Source of the DNA: Maratus speciosus
Lineage: Eukaryota; Arthropoda; Arachnida; Araneae; Salticidae
Reading direction: 5' to 3'
DNA length: 64,000 nt
Assembly (NCBI GenBank): GCA_963932465.1
Contig: OZ010792.1
Location: 512,291,100 to 512,355,099 of the forward strand
The notes beneath the pieces were generated by a model, which had not been told where the DNA came from, made no database searches, and saw nothing but the letters and a program-made list of their open reading frames with translations. Below, one piece after another: positions 34,370 to 46,329 of the stretch. The position numbers and the translations under genes are program-made. Position 1 is the stretch's first letter. Every line of letters begins with the position of its first letter.

Positions 34370-37300
34370 TATTTGTAGAACTTAATTATAAATGAATACA
34401 CTAAATTTAAGGCAATTTTGCATTAGACCGCCTCAGGTGATCAATCGCCTAATATTCCCTATAACTCGTACATTTGTATATACAAGTTGAAATGGACTAA
34501 ATGATGCTCCATTAAACGCTCTGCAAAATGTGCCAAATGGCTGTGAAACTGCAACAATGAAACATTTTAAAGACTAAAATGTAGAAAATAAATAAAAAAT
34601 GAAGGGTGCGTATTCTCTTTATTCTACAAAAAAGTAACCAACGCTGTCATCGCCGTCGCCGTAAATGATTTTTTTTTCTTTTCTGCTGCATGCTTTCTAC
34701 TGCATGCAAAAATATGTAAGTTAATAGTACTATAGAGAAATGTGTGATAAACACGCTGAAGCAGGCAGTTTTTAAATCGAAGAATTATTTAAAGGGATAT
34801 TTAATCTTAAAGTTGGTCAAAATCGTTCCATTAAAAAGTTTTATAGGAGGAAACTCTATACATAGGAATTTAAACATTTTTTCTAACAATATACATTAGA
34901 AGCTCGCTGTGTGCAGACTGCATTTATTTTTTAATTTGACTAATTTTTTGATGCTTTTTTTAAATTTTATACTTAAATTTTCAACGTTTCGAAAGATATT
35001 TTTTACATATTTTAGAAAAGGTTATTATTTTAAATTGTTGCCAACTGTAAAAACAGCATAAAGAATAATATTTCCTTTCAATTAAAAAAATTATTTACAT
35101 GCGACTAATATAAACAGAAAAAAAAGCTCTTTAAAATTAGATTTAAATGATTACGTGTTAAAAGAAGGAAAATATTGAAAATTACGTCATAAAAATTGTA
35201 TTTACAGGTGAATATTAAACAAAAAAGGAAACTTAAAAATAATGAATTCATTAATTAAATTCATTAAAATCAGTCAATGGGGGAAATTACATACTATTTA
35301 AAATGGCCAAGCATTGCCAAACAGTTTAAATTAATAAATATATTTACACGGGGCATTTATTTCTTATTTCGAGATGAGCTTTTTAACTATTGTTACCAAT
35401 TCTAAGACAGCGTAAATAATAATATTTCATTTCTAACAATAAAAATACTTTCACGTGAATATTAAAAAGAGAAATAAAACTTTGTTGAAGTCAGATTTAA
35501 AACGATACATTTGAAATGTCTTATTTAAAACAATTTTCTTATAGCGTTGTTAACTCTGCTGATTTACTTTAATTTTATATTAGCTGATTTTCAAATGTTT
35601 AATTAACCTTATTTAACGTTAACTCGTAACATTACACTCGTACTGTAATTCGAAAAAAGCTATTAACAAAAGCTGGATTCGGTCTTAAAATCCCTCAATA
35701 AAATGGAAATAAATGAAAACCCGTTTACAAAGAGATCAACACCGGTTTTTTAATTATACTTTGAGAAACCAATTTAGAAATCCTAAAAAAGATAGTTTAA
35801 ATAACGTTTCTTTATTTCTTTCCTAATGCCTTATCTTTAAAAAGAAACAGATTAAAAATTATATATATTTTTAATAAATTCAGCTGCTTGCGCGTTCAAC
35901 CAAGCGTAAAAAAAGCAGTGAATTTTTCACAATCAATTTTGGTACCCAGGCCAAATTAACGCATTGTGACGGAAATTTTCAGAAAAAGATATAAATAGCA
36001 GAAAAAAAAATTAGGCGTGATTTTCAAGATGAAAATTGAATGCGTATACAATACTTTTTTTTTTTTTTTTTTTTTTTTTTTAACTACATATTTTTTTACT
36101 TTTATACTTTTCCCCTCTTCGTTTAGGTTTCGGGTCGGGATACTGTTTACACATTGTGGGTTCTTGTTGAAATTTGTCTGATTTTGTTGATTTCGGGATA
36201 GCCTCTATTAAATTTTCGAGCTCGCCTCCAGTCGGGTGATTCTACATCCGTCACGCCTGCATTGTTTTTGGCAGAGATAACGTAAATACACAATAAAGTT
36301 TAATTGAAAACTTATCTTAAATCACAAATGACTTTTTAAATCATACAGTATGAAACACAATCTATACAGAACGTTTCGATATTTTAATAAGCTATATCTT
36401 AAAATTTTATTTTAAAAGTTTTAGAACATTATTATATTTTTGTTGTTTCTGGTAGTAAAAAAAATGTTTACAAGATTTTTTACGATTTTTTTTTAATGAT
36501 AAGTACGTTATGAGGATGTAAGTTTGAATATCTGAAAATTTTTATGAATGTTAGAGTGAAAATATTTCCTCGATAAAGGGTCGAAACGTGTTTTCAATTA
36601 AACAATTCGTTTATTCAATTTGCTTCGCGTATTTCAATTTGCTTGAAGCAAATTCTTTCCGCTAAATACGTTTTTTACTTTTTAATTGAAAATAAGAATA
36701 ATAATAGTTGAATATTTGTAAATATTTTTAAACATTTGTTTGAATAATATATATAAAAGCATGTTTTAGTTGAGTATAATTATCAGTATCCCTTTTATTT
36801 AAATGCAGTACTATTATTTACTGTCGTTGTAAAGAAAAAACTGTCCTTCCGACTTGTACCGGGAGGAAAAGGCAGCTCCTCTATTCCTGCGTTTTAAAAA
36901 TTCAGCAAATTTTAATCGTAAACATGAACCTAAAATGAGTGGAACCCAATTATAGAAGATTCCTGATTTTCGTGAATAATGAATTTGAAGGGGAACTTCG
37001 TGAAACTAGTCAGCTATCAATAAGTTGGCTTTATTTATAATGACTTATTTATGTCACCAAATTTGGTCCTATTCCGCCAAATATCGTAAGCATGACGAGA
37101 AATTTACTCTGGCGGACCTTGTTACGTATATGTATTCGTGTGCGCGCAAATATTTTATGAACACCGATATATTTTTCCTTTTAAATCTGACGTCATTTTA
37201 TGATATGACTGTGTAGTTTTAAGCATATGAGATTTGCAACACTAGTTACAATGAAAGTAAATTTTCGAAAAAATATGTTCACTAACGCAGATAAATTAAA

Positions 37301-37396
37301 TCGATTATGGAAGAAACCCTTATTTCTAATCCTCTGTCTTGTTTCAAAATGGCAGCCACCCTATAATTTCAAACGCCTAATATATCAGCCATTTTT
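34370..37396. other. CLCA intron 1 sequence without recognised elements
   Basis: About 3 kb of AT-rich sequence with a poly-T tract at 36,056-36,080. Two stretches (about 34,980-35,100 and 35,350-35,470) share a weak similarity around ACAGC.TAAA.AATAATATTTC. No coding sequence is supported; the open frames at 37,025-37,216 and 37,227-37,418 resemble nothing known. Confidence 0.4.
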
Positions 37397-39120
37397 AGGT
37401 GCGTTCGTAATTATATAAATACGTAGCACCTATAGTCGTCGTTCAGTCCGTCTGTCTGTCCGTCCGTCTGTCTGTCCGTCCGCATATAACAGAGCAAAAA
37501 CTACCCGACCGAATGATCTGAAATTTTTAATATATAATTGCTGCAAAATTTTGTCGAGCCATTTCCAATTTTATGAAAATCGGATGTATAGTTTAATTAC
37601 AGGGATAGTCAAAAGTTTTTCTTTACATTACGGCCAATGGGAAAAATTATTGCAAGTGAATTTTAATGATGTTACAGACTTCCGAATGGTCTGAAATTTT
37701 TAATATATAATTGCTGCAAAATTTTGTCGAGCCATTTCCAATTTTATGAAAATCGGATGTATAGTTTAATTACAGGGACACCCAAAAGTTTTCCGTTACA
37801 TTACGGCCAATGGGAAAACATTATAGCAAATGCATTTTAATGATTTTACAGCCTTCCGAATGGTCTGAAATTTTTAATATATAATTGCTGCAAAATTTTG
37901 TTGAGCCATTTCCAATTTTATGAAAATCGGATGTATAGTTTAATTACAGGGACACCCAAAAGTTTTCCGTTACATTGTGGCCAATGGGAAAAAATTATTG
38001 CAAATGCATTTTAATGATTTTACAGCCTTCCGAATGGTCTGAAATTTTAAATATATAATTGCTGCAAAATTTTTTCGAGCCATTTCAAATTTTATGAAAA
38101 TCGAATGTATAGTTTAATTACAGGGACAGTCAAAAGTTTTCCGTTACATTACGGGGAATGGGGAAAAAATTATTGTAAGTGCATTTTAATGATGTTACAG
38201 ACTATGCACTTATTAGGTGCGTTCGTAATTATATAAATACGTAGCACCCATAGTCGTCGTTCAGTCCGTCTGTCTGTCCGTCCGTCCGCATATAACAGAG
38301 CAAAAACTACCCGACCGAATGATCTGAAATTTTTAATACATAATTGCTGCAAAATTTTGTCGAGCCATTTCCAATCTTATGAAAATCGGATGTATAGTTT
38401 AATTACAGGGACAGTCAAAAGTTTTTCTTTACATTACGGCCAATGGGAAAAATTATTGCAAGTGAATTTTAAAGATGTTACAGACTTCCGAATGGTCTGA
38501 AATTTTTAATATATAATTGCTGCAAAATTTTGTCGAGCCATTTCAAATTTTATGAAAATCGGATGTATACTTTAATTACAGGGACACCCAAAAGTTTTCC
38601 GTTACATTACGGCCAATGGGAAAAAAATTATAGCAAATGCATTTTAATGATTTTACAGCCTTCCGAATGGTCTGAAATTTTTAATATATAATTGCTGCAA
38701 AATTTTGTTGAGCCATTTCCAATTTTATGAAAATCGGATGTATAGTTTAATTACAGGGACACCCAAAAGTTTTCCGTTACGTTATGGCCAATGGGAAAAA
38801 TTATTGCAAATGCATTTTAATGATTTTACAGCCTTCCGAATGGTCTGAAATTTTAAATATATAATTGCTGCAAAATTTTGTCGAGCCATTTCAAATTTTA
38901 TGAAAATCGAATGTATAGTTTAATTACAGGGACAGTCAAAAGTTTTCCGTTACATTACGGGGAATGGGGAAAAAATTATTGTAAGTGCATTTTAATGATG
39001 TTACAGACTATGCACTTATGAAGCGCAAAAAAATATGCATTCAGTACAATATGGGGTGCAAAAAATAATTATAAAACTAGTTATAGTACGAACGCACCTC
39101 ATTTGCCACGTTTGACGAGC
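37397..39120. repeat. Higher-order tandem array of 174-bp units in the AGGTGCGTTCGTA element
   Basis: Two tandem blocks begin at 37,397 and 38,215 (818-bp period). Each has a head (AGGTGCGTTCGTAATTATAT, TACGTAGCACC, CTGTCTGTCCGTCC tract) followed by three units starting TTCCGAATGGTCTGAAAT. These units start at 37,680, 37,854 and 38,028, and at 38,486, 38,661 and 38,834, spaced 173-175 bp. Each unit carries AAAATTTTGTCGAGCCATTT, ATGAAAATCGGATGTATAGT and TTACGGCCAATGGGAAAA. The array closes with GCACTTATGAAGCGCAAAAA and TAGTACGAACGCACCT (39,084-39,099), the same end as at 28,406. So this is one transposable element amplified internally. Confidence 0.88.
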
Positions 39121-39289
39121 AATTTCCAACTTGTTACTTTCTTCCATCTTTACAAGAAGAAAGTGAAAAAAATCAAGTGAAGACGTGAAAAATTTTGACT
39201 TCCGGTTTTCGGTGGATTTATACGTTTTAGGAGGTCCTGAACAAGATTTGATGGTTTTTAGAAAATGTCTGTCTGTCACTCTGTGAGTC

Positions 39290-39910
39290 TGTCTGTATGT
39301 GACAAAAATTTTGTGGGCGCTCTATCTCAAGAACTAAAGCGCGGAATTCCACAAAACTTTAGATTCAGTTAGACCTTGATATGAACTAGTGCTGATTAGT
39401 TTTTGGTGTATATCGCCCAATAGGGGGCGCTACTATGCTGCAATTTTTACGATTTCCGTAATAGCTAATGAACGGATTTTCATCAAGTTTCAGATTCAGG
39501 TATACTTGATAAATATTGGTGCTGATTGTGTTTCGGTGTAAATCTCCCAACAAGTGGCGCTGCTATGCTGCATTTTGCGCAATTTCCGCAACAGCTTTAT
39601 CTCAAGAACTAATGCACGAATTTTCATCTAACTTCAGATTCAGGTAGACGATGACACAAGTTGTTGCTGATTAGGTTTTCGTGTCAATCACTCAATAGAT
39701 GGCGCTGTTATGCTAAATTGTTCACGATTTTTGCAGTAGCTCTATCTCAAAAACTAACGCACGGATTTTCATCAACTTCAGTTTCAGTTAGACGATGACA
39801 TAAGTTTTTGTTGATTAGGTTTTGGTGTAAATCCCCGAACAGGTGGCGCTGCTATGCTGCATTTTGCTTGTTTTACACGATTTTAGCGATAGTCATATCT
39901 CAAAATCTTA
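39290..39910. repeat. Tandem repeat with 131-145-bp units
   Basis: GGCGCTGCTATGCTGCATTTT-type words occur at about 39,425, 39,556, 39,701 and 39,845. Each is preceded by TCATCAA-TTCAGATTCAG-TAGA and followed by a TATCTCAA-AACTAA-GCACGGATTTTCAT phrase. The units are diverged from one another. Confidence 0.75.
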
Positions 39911-40111
39911 TGTACGGAATTTAATATCTTTACAATTCTCATGATGAGCATAGATTGCCATTTAATTTTGGCACTGTGATAGCGAATTAGGTAGATTTCG
40001 TATGAGATACTACCTATTGGGATCGTTCCTATGTTGGAATTTCTGAAAAATTTTTGCAGATCTACACCGATCATGACCCCTAGAACCCAAAACCACCCTC
40101 AGTAAAAAACT

Positions 40112-40147
<36 letters not shown>

Positions 40148-40182
40148 GTATCTATCTATCTATCTATCTATATATATATATC
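40112..40182. repeat. TATC microsatellite
   Basis: About 15 copies of TATC with one TGTA interruption, then a short TA run. It follows the tandem repeat at 39,290-39,910. Confidence 0.9.
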
Positions 40183-40324
40183 ACTTTCTTCTGGACACGA
40201 TAACTTTCGTAATTCTGCACCAATCTCTTCCAAACTGATACATAAAATCAATGGCCATAAAATCTCGGTCAAGTTCGTTAATGGGCAAAATCGGACCAAG
40301 GGGATGGAAATAGGAAGGGGTTTT

Positions 40325-40790
40325 GTGAAAACAGAAAACCCCCCATAACTTCTTAATTTTTGTACATACTAAATCAGTTTAAAGTTTTTATTACGTTTAA
40401 AAATAGGGTCAAAAATTTATGCATCACAGATTTTTGATAAAGTTAAAAATGGGCTCAAGGGGCGCAAAAAATAGGGTTTTTGGGAGAAAAAAAAATCATA
40501 ACTTCGTCAATTCTCAAGATATCAAATCCAATTAATTTTATTATAAATCTCCTTAACATTATCTACAACTTTTATATTCACAAGTTTTTGATAGGACCAA
40601 TTCGTATCGCAAAAAAAAAACAACGAAAACAAAAAGGGGGTTTGAAGAAGAAAAAAATCCCTAACTCCGTCAATTCAAAAGATATAAAATTCCCATGAAT
40701 TTATCATATATCTTCTTAATTTTGTCTACAACATCTATATAGACAAGTTTTGGATAGGACCAATTCTTACAGCAAAACAAATTAAAAATA
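40325..40790. repeat. Tandem repeat with roughly 160-bp units
   Basis: ATAACTTC.T.AATT-type unit starts lie at about 40,345, 40,495 and 40,656. ATAGGACCAATTC occurs at 40,583 and 40,754, following a TTTTTGATA or TTTTGGATA phrase. The units are diverged. Confidence 0.6.
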
Positions 40791-40832
40791 CATAGCGGTT
40801 GACGAAAAAAAATCATCTTAGTAAGGGTGTAT

Positions 40833-41260
40833 TCAAATCCAAACTGCTTATTTTCTGACTCATTTTACAATTCATTTTTGCTCCCAAAGGCTTCCAATTG
40901 GTACGTTTTCTTACTCAGAAACTATATAAACTACCGTAATGGTCGATTGTTTGATAGAGGCAGAATATATTTTTTTAAAATGCTGTTAAAAAGGGCACTT
41001 TGAACCGAATCTACCGAAGTGGATTGTGTTGGAAAAATCATTGTCACTCAAATCCAAACTGCTTATTTTCTGACTCATTTTTAAATTCATTTTTGCTTTC
41101 AAACGCATTTAATTGGTAGATTCGCTTATTCAGAAACTATATAATGTACTGTAATGATCGATTTTTGGATAGAGGCAGAATATATTTCAAAAAATGATGT
41201 CAAAGTGGGCATTTTGAACGGAATTTCCCGAAGCGATTGTGTTAAAAACGAAAAATATTG
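40833..41260. repeat. Tandem duplication of a roughly 205-bp unit
   Basis: CAAATCCAAACTGCTTATTT appears at about 40,844 and 41,049. Both copies continue with CTGACTCATTTT, CAGAAACTATATAA, TGATAGAGGCAGAATATATT-like and GGGCA.TTTGAAC words, and end at GATTGTGTT. Confidence 0.8.
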
Positions 41261-42150
41261 TTCTTCTGAGAAAATAATTGTTTATATATCAAGTTTTAAT
41301 TTATTGAACAAAAAATAAAAACACAGGTCGCTTATAAATCTCTTCAAAAATCACGTCAGCAAGTTTCATATTTTTTTATATTAAAAATGAATCTGGAATT
41401 ATGCCAGAAAATGTCGAGTTGTTGAGCATGGAAAAGTATTTTTTTGAATACCGCCCTAACACGATTCTTATAAAACCAGCTATTATATAAAAATGAAATA
41501 AAAACTCGTCAAAAGCGGCCAGATAAAATTGTTAAAGTGGATTTATCTCTAATCATGATTTAGTTTTTGTTTGTGAAATTAGTATATTTGACTTCGAAAT
41601 CTACCTCTGCCTGTAGGCCGGGCCGGCAGGGATTTTTTTGAATTGTTAACATGTATGAGATAGAAGGAAGTTTTGGGATTGGCACATCCGACTAGTTTAA
41701 GATACGGGTAAAGCAAAAAGTGTCTGGAATCCTTGTATCAAGAACTAACACATTAAGGCAAAAAAAAAAAGGGGGGGGGATTTCTAATTTTTTTTTTTAT
41801 ATTTTTTAGTTTGAAATCTTTAAGGGGCCACCATTTTGGAACAAGATGGCAATTTCGGTATAAGCCTTTACACGTCACCCTTCTTCGAATCGTCACCCTT
41901 CTTCGAAAAGGGGGATCTGTCTCTCAAAATTAATTTTTGTGGAAAAATAATTATTATTCCGTGTTTCCGAAGATTTGGCAGCTATAAAGAAAAATTGTCT
42001 ACATTTTATAGGAAAATTACCCATTGATTTTCTATGAAAATAATGAAATTTTTAGTTATTAAACAAAATTAAATAAAACAAATAAAAAATAACCTAAAAC
42101 CTGTTCTGGGTCATAATTCACCTGTATTGCAAAAATACAAATCATCCGTT
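41261..42150. other. CLCA intron 1 sequence, nothing recognised
   Basis: AT-rich, with a poly-A/G tract at 41,760-41,779 and a short direct repeat (CACCCTTCTTCGAA at about 41,876 and 41,894). Confidence 0.4.
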
Positions 42151-44332
42151 TTAACACTTTCAGGTCTAAGCGCGAGTGTCACCCGGTTTGCCGTTTTCGG
42201 TGAAGTGAACTAAGCCCGAGAGTCTCTCGGGGTCAACTTTTAACTATCTGAGCTATAAAAAATACCGACCATATACGTTCGCTGCCTTTTCATATGTTAT
42301 CTACGAACCTTTTATTTAAAAAAAAAAAAAAAAAAAAAAAAATACGCGGAAGCACTAAACAGAAGTATATGAAAATATCTAGAATCAGAGCTTAATTCGA
42401 ACTTATTGTGAACCTTGTGGTGCTGCTCTTTTATGCTTTTGAAATGTACCACACAAACGCAAATTTTACCAAATAATGTTTATATACAAATAAAACCTAT
42501 TTTCAGATATTTGTACAACATTTGGCTAAGTTTTTATTTAAGTCTATCTAAAATTTTATGTTAAAAAATGTTTTCCTATGCGGAACTTTAAAAAAAAATA
42601 TAAAACATGCTTTTTTCAGTAATTTCTCACTCAATATTAATTTTTATTACATGTAAATAGTTCCTTGATTATGAATAAGAACAGTTTGAAGTTCATAATA
42701 AAAAAAAAAAAAACAATGTTAAAATACATACATTTCAAGCATTTTTTTTTTTTTTAAATCATGAAAAATACCAAATACCCTTACAGTCCAGGCAATAGAG
42801 ATCGTATAGGGGCCCTACCTAGCAAAATTCATGGTAGTTCTGGAAAAAGGCCTACTATATGTTTTTTGGGTCGCTGAATTCGAATTTTTAACTTCCCACC
42901 AAAATTTCCCCCGGCAACCCCCCCCCCCTCCAAATTTTGGTAAAATGCCCCCCAAAAAAGTTTTTTATTAAAAAAATCAATTTTTTTTATTGTTTTAGAG
43001 AAAAAGGTGTCAAGAAATTTGGAAAATAGGCAAAATTTGCAACAAATTAGATATATGACATTATGACTTAGGATGAAGGGGAAGGGGGGGATCTGTCTCG
43101 GAACATGCGCGCGGTGCTGCGTGATGCGTGAACTAAGTTGCGCAATTCCACTTAACCACTCACCCGTTTACATTCGCCCTCCCATCTCCACTCCGAACTT
43201 TCTCTATAAGGTTTAAGTTTTTTGGGTCGCTGAATCCGAATTTTTAACTTACCCCCAAAATTTCCCTCCCCTCGAACCCCCCCCCCCGCCCCAAATAGTT
43301 GTTTTTAACTTAAATTTCTTATTGTTTTAGGGGAAAAGCATTACGAAATTCAAAAACTAGACAAAATTTGCAACAAATTGGATGTATGACATTATGACGT
43401 AGGATGAACGGGGAGGGGGAGGGCTGCCTCTGAACATGCACTGCGGCGCTACGTGCACTAAGTTATGAAGTACAGGCAATAGGGGATTTTACCAGGAAAA
43501 ATTAATAGTAGCTCTGGATTTTGAATCACTTTATGTTTTTTGGGTCGCTGAATCCCAATTTATAACTTCCCACCAAAATTTCACCCGTCAACCCCCCAAA
43601 AAATTGATTTTTTTTTTTGTAAATTTTGTTTTTGAGAAAAGAGCGCAGGGAATGTTCCGAGGCAGCCCCCTCTCTCCCCGTTTATCCTACGTCATAATGT
43701 CATCTATCCTATTTGTTGAAAATTTTGTCTAGTTTCTGAATTTCGTAATGCTTTTCCCCTAAAACAATAAGAAATTTAAGTTAATAACAACTATTTGGGG
43801 GGGGGGGGATTTCGTGGGGAGGGGAATTTTGGGGGTAAGTTAAAAATTCGGATTCAGCGACCCAAAAAACTTAAAGTAAACCTTATAAGGAAAGTTCGAA
43901 GGGAAGATGGGAGGGTGAATGTGAACGTGTGAGTGGTTAAGTGGAATTGCGCAACTTAGTCCACGCAGCACCGCGCGCATGTCCCGAGGCAGATCCCCCC
44001 CTTCACCTTCATCCCAAGTCATAATGACATATATCTAATTTGTTGCAAATTTTGCCTACTTTCTGAATTTCTAGATACTTTCCCCATAAAACAATAAAAA
44101 ATTTGATTTTTTTAATAAAAACCTTTTTTGTGGGGGCTTTTTACCAAACTTTGTGGTTGCCGGGGGAAATTTTGTTTAGAAGTTACAAATTCGGATTCAG
44201 CAACCCAAAAAACATAAAGTAAGCCGATTTCCAGAACTACCATTAATTTTGCTAGGTAAAATTCCCTATTGCCTGGACTATTAGTCCAGAGGGAGATATG
44301 CGGTTGAAATAGCTCAGACCTCGAAGTGTTAA
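42151..44332. mobile_element. TTAA-flanked element split by a foldback element
   Basis: TTAACACTTTCAGGTCTAAG at the left is mirrored by GCTCAGACCTCGAAGTGTTAA at the right, each ending in TTAA. Without the 1.5-kb foldback element inside (42,784-44,280) it would be about 685 bp. It is non-coding and piggyBac-type by target. A poly-A tract lies at 42,320-42,342. Confidence 0.7.
42784..44280. mobile_element. 1.5-kb foldback element with repeated internal modules
   Basis: CAGTCCAGGCAATAG at the left and CTATTGCCTGGACTA at the right. The arms are inverted copies and contain repeated modules. TTTTTTGGGTCGCTGAAT occurs at about 42,859, 43,218 and 43,537, with the complement at about 43,852 and 44,197. 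ATGACATTATGAC and a GGGGGATCTGTCTC module also recur, with complements at about 43,695 and 43,990. Poly-C/G tracts separate modules. The outermost TA next to the left end suggests a TA target. Confidence 0.8.
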
Positions 44333-44460
44333 CTTTGGCTTCAGCCAAATATTCACACCCACTTTCACTTTTATAATGTTATTAGGAATTAGGAAGGATT
44401 ATATAATTATATAATTTTATTAATTTATGCAACTTTGTATGGATAAAAGGAAAAACTTAC

Positions 44461-44619
44461 CTCTATATTACGCACTAATATGGGCCTATCTTCATGCTTA
44501 ATATTGTGGGGAAGAGAAATGAGTAGGTTCTTATAACCATTTTTTTCGATGGCCACTCTTGTACAATGAATTACTGAAACACAAATTAAAAATATGAAAG
44601 CTCTTTCGAACGGCAGCAT
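44461..44619 (-). CDS. CLCA gene, exon 1 (start codon, signal peptide)
   Basis: First coding exon of a calcium-activated chloride channel regulator (CLCA) protein. CLCA proteins are secreted or membrane-shed metalloprotease-like proteins that raise surface activity of Ca-activated chloride channels. The ATG at 44,617-44,619 has A at -3 and opens a hydrophobic signal peptide (MLPFERAFIFLICVSVIHC). It is followed by NGYKNLLISLPHNI, matching the conserved opening of mature CLCA proteins (an NGYE-type motif followed by an 'I..I' strand). The exon is 53 codons, ends in phase 0 after RNIE, and is followed by a consensus GTAAGT donor at 44,460-44,455. Exon 2 begins in phase 0, so the frames join. 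The intron is about 15.1 kb. Five exons (this one, 29,008-29,311, 24,043-24,190, 21,890-21,977 and 20,778-20,914) give 836 nt, about 278 codons. The remaining exons, including the expected VWA domain, are not seen. The PUDP gene ends about 4.6 kb upstream on the same strand. Confidence 0.85.
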
Positions 44620-45139
44620 TTTGACCCGAGTGAAATAACGTAGTGCGTATTTCCGTGGTTTTCTTATCTTTCGTCAAGGTATTGAAGTAGATAAATCTCT
44701 TTTGTGTTATCAAGCATTGTTTCCCCCCAAAAATCAGTGGTTTATTGATCTCTTATCTTTCGATATTTTTGTTTGTAGATCTTAAAAATATAAAAACCTA
44801 AATAAATGCATTTTATTGTTTAAAAAAAGAAAAAAATGGAAGTTTGTTGTTGTATACTTAACCCTTGTTTTGTACTCGAACTGTGGGCTTATATTTTACT
44901 GTTGAATGAGTTGAAATCGTCAATTTGGATCAAATATTATACTTTGTTTTTGTCTTTTTTTACCGACAGAGCTTCCTATTGCATTTAATCGTCATAAATC
45001 GCTGGGTCCTTTATGATACAAAACAGTCCGATCATGTAAATAAAGCATTATTGCAGTACTCATTGTTTTTGACCAGAATTCCTCATTACACGGTTACACT
45101 AATTTGATGAAAAAAAGATTGTTATATATGTTTTATGTA
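44620..45139. other. Upstream region of the CLCA gene
   Basis: No TATA box at a convincing distance and no CpG-rich stretch was identified. TTATTTCACTC lies close to the start. Whether a non-coding 5' exon exists cannot be told. Confidence 0.3.
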
Positions 45140-45566
45140 TTAAGGCTGTTCTCAAATCTAAAAGGGCAACTTTATAACATAAATTTTAATTCATTTTTGT
45201 TCGGAAATGCATAAAACTAGCAGGTGTTGTTGTTCAGAAACTATGTTACCGAACTGTTTTATAAGCTTTTTTGAAAACACAGAAGATCTTTCTGAAAATA
45301 GTGTCAAAGTTGGCGTTTTGAACCGGATTTCGGCGCGAAAGAAGAATAGCCACTCAAGGAAGGGTGAAAAACGTTTTTGTCACGTGATCAAAATCAATTA
45401 TAACTCAATAGGTAATTTATTTATAAAAAATGGAAAACACTGTTCGATTCCAAATCGCTTTCGTGGTCAGGCTTGTCAATTTTATATATTTCCGTTGAAA
45501 AATGAATTTGTAAATATATCAAAATGTTTTGCGCTTGTTGACCAGAGCAGTTGAGAACAGACTTAA
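45140..45566. mobile_element. TTAA-flanked miniature element, family 1, copy 3
   Basis: TTAAGGCTGTTCTCAAATCT at the left and GAGCAGTTGAGAACAGACTT then AA at the right, flanked by TTAA; it is in the opposite orientation to the copies at 8,631 and 33,208. The best-preserved copy by its symmetric ends. A 115-codon open frame runs through it, but it is not protein-like. Confidence 0.75.
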
Positions 45567-45695
45567 GCCCTCATCATGGGAAAAGGTTACGACTTATAGC
45601 TAAATTTCTTCTTAGCGTATTTCAATTTCAAAAGTAAATGCACTGTTAAGTAATTGTATGAGAAAGACTTTAGTGCATTGAACATATCTTGGAAG

Positions 45696-45948
45696 GGCTC
45701 ACAACCATAGTAGACCAAGTCCATAAAAAAAAAAAAGGATACACATAGTCCATTTAGAAAGTGTATAAACTCTGTTTTATTCACTCTTGCGGTGAACCAT
45801 AAGTCTGTAAACAGATGCCATATAGAAAGTATGTGAAACCAGGCTTGGTTCACTGAGGGAGTAGATAAAACAGATTTTATGCACCTTTTAAATGGACTAT
45901 CTTAATTTTTTTTCAAAATGGACTTGGACTACTATGGTTGTGAAACCC
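45696..45948. repeat. Inverted-repeat miniature element
   Basis: CTCACAACCATAGTAGACCA then AGTCCAT on the left is mirrored by ATGGACTTGGACTACTATGG then TTGTGAAACC on the right. A second inner pair (TAGTCCATTTAGAAAGTG and CCTTTTAAATGGACTA) continues the stem. It is non-coding. Confidence 0.65.
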
Positions 45949-46329
45949 TAATTTATGGCACTATGTTATGGAGATGCGATGATATTTGTTAGAGAAATCC
46001 ACTGAAAAAAAAATGGCAGTCGCAGACATATCAAACCCATTTCCTAACAGCTGGTTCTAAAATCCTAAAATTTGGATAATAGGCTTCTTATAACGTAGGT
46101 ACAGACAAAGATAAAATTTTGAAGACTATTTAATTTAAAAACGCCGACGCAGAATTCGCGGAGCGCGGCGTTCTGCGTGTCCCTGCGTGCCGAGGTCCCT
46201 GCCTACGGTACCTTTTGCGGAAACCGAGGGAAGAAAAAAAAATTATTTGAACCCGGACAAATTTAAAAGAAAAATTGATTAAATTAAAGGCATCGAAAAG
46301 AGGAAAGGGTTTCATAATTTAATTTCTCA

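Noticed and set aside
37397..39120. CRISPR-like array
   Set aside because: The 174-bp units are contiguous without unique spacers, and the context is a eukaryotic transposon.
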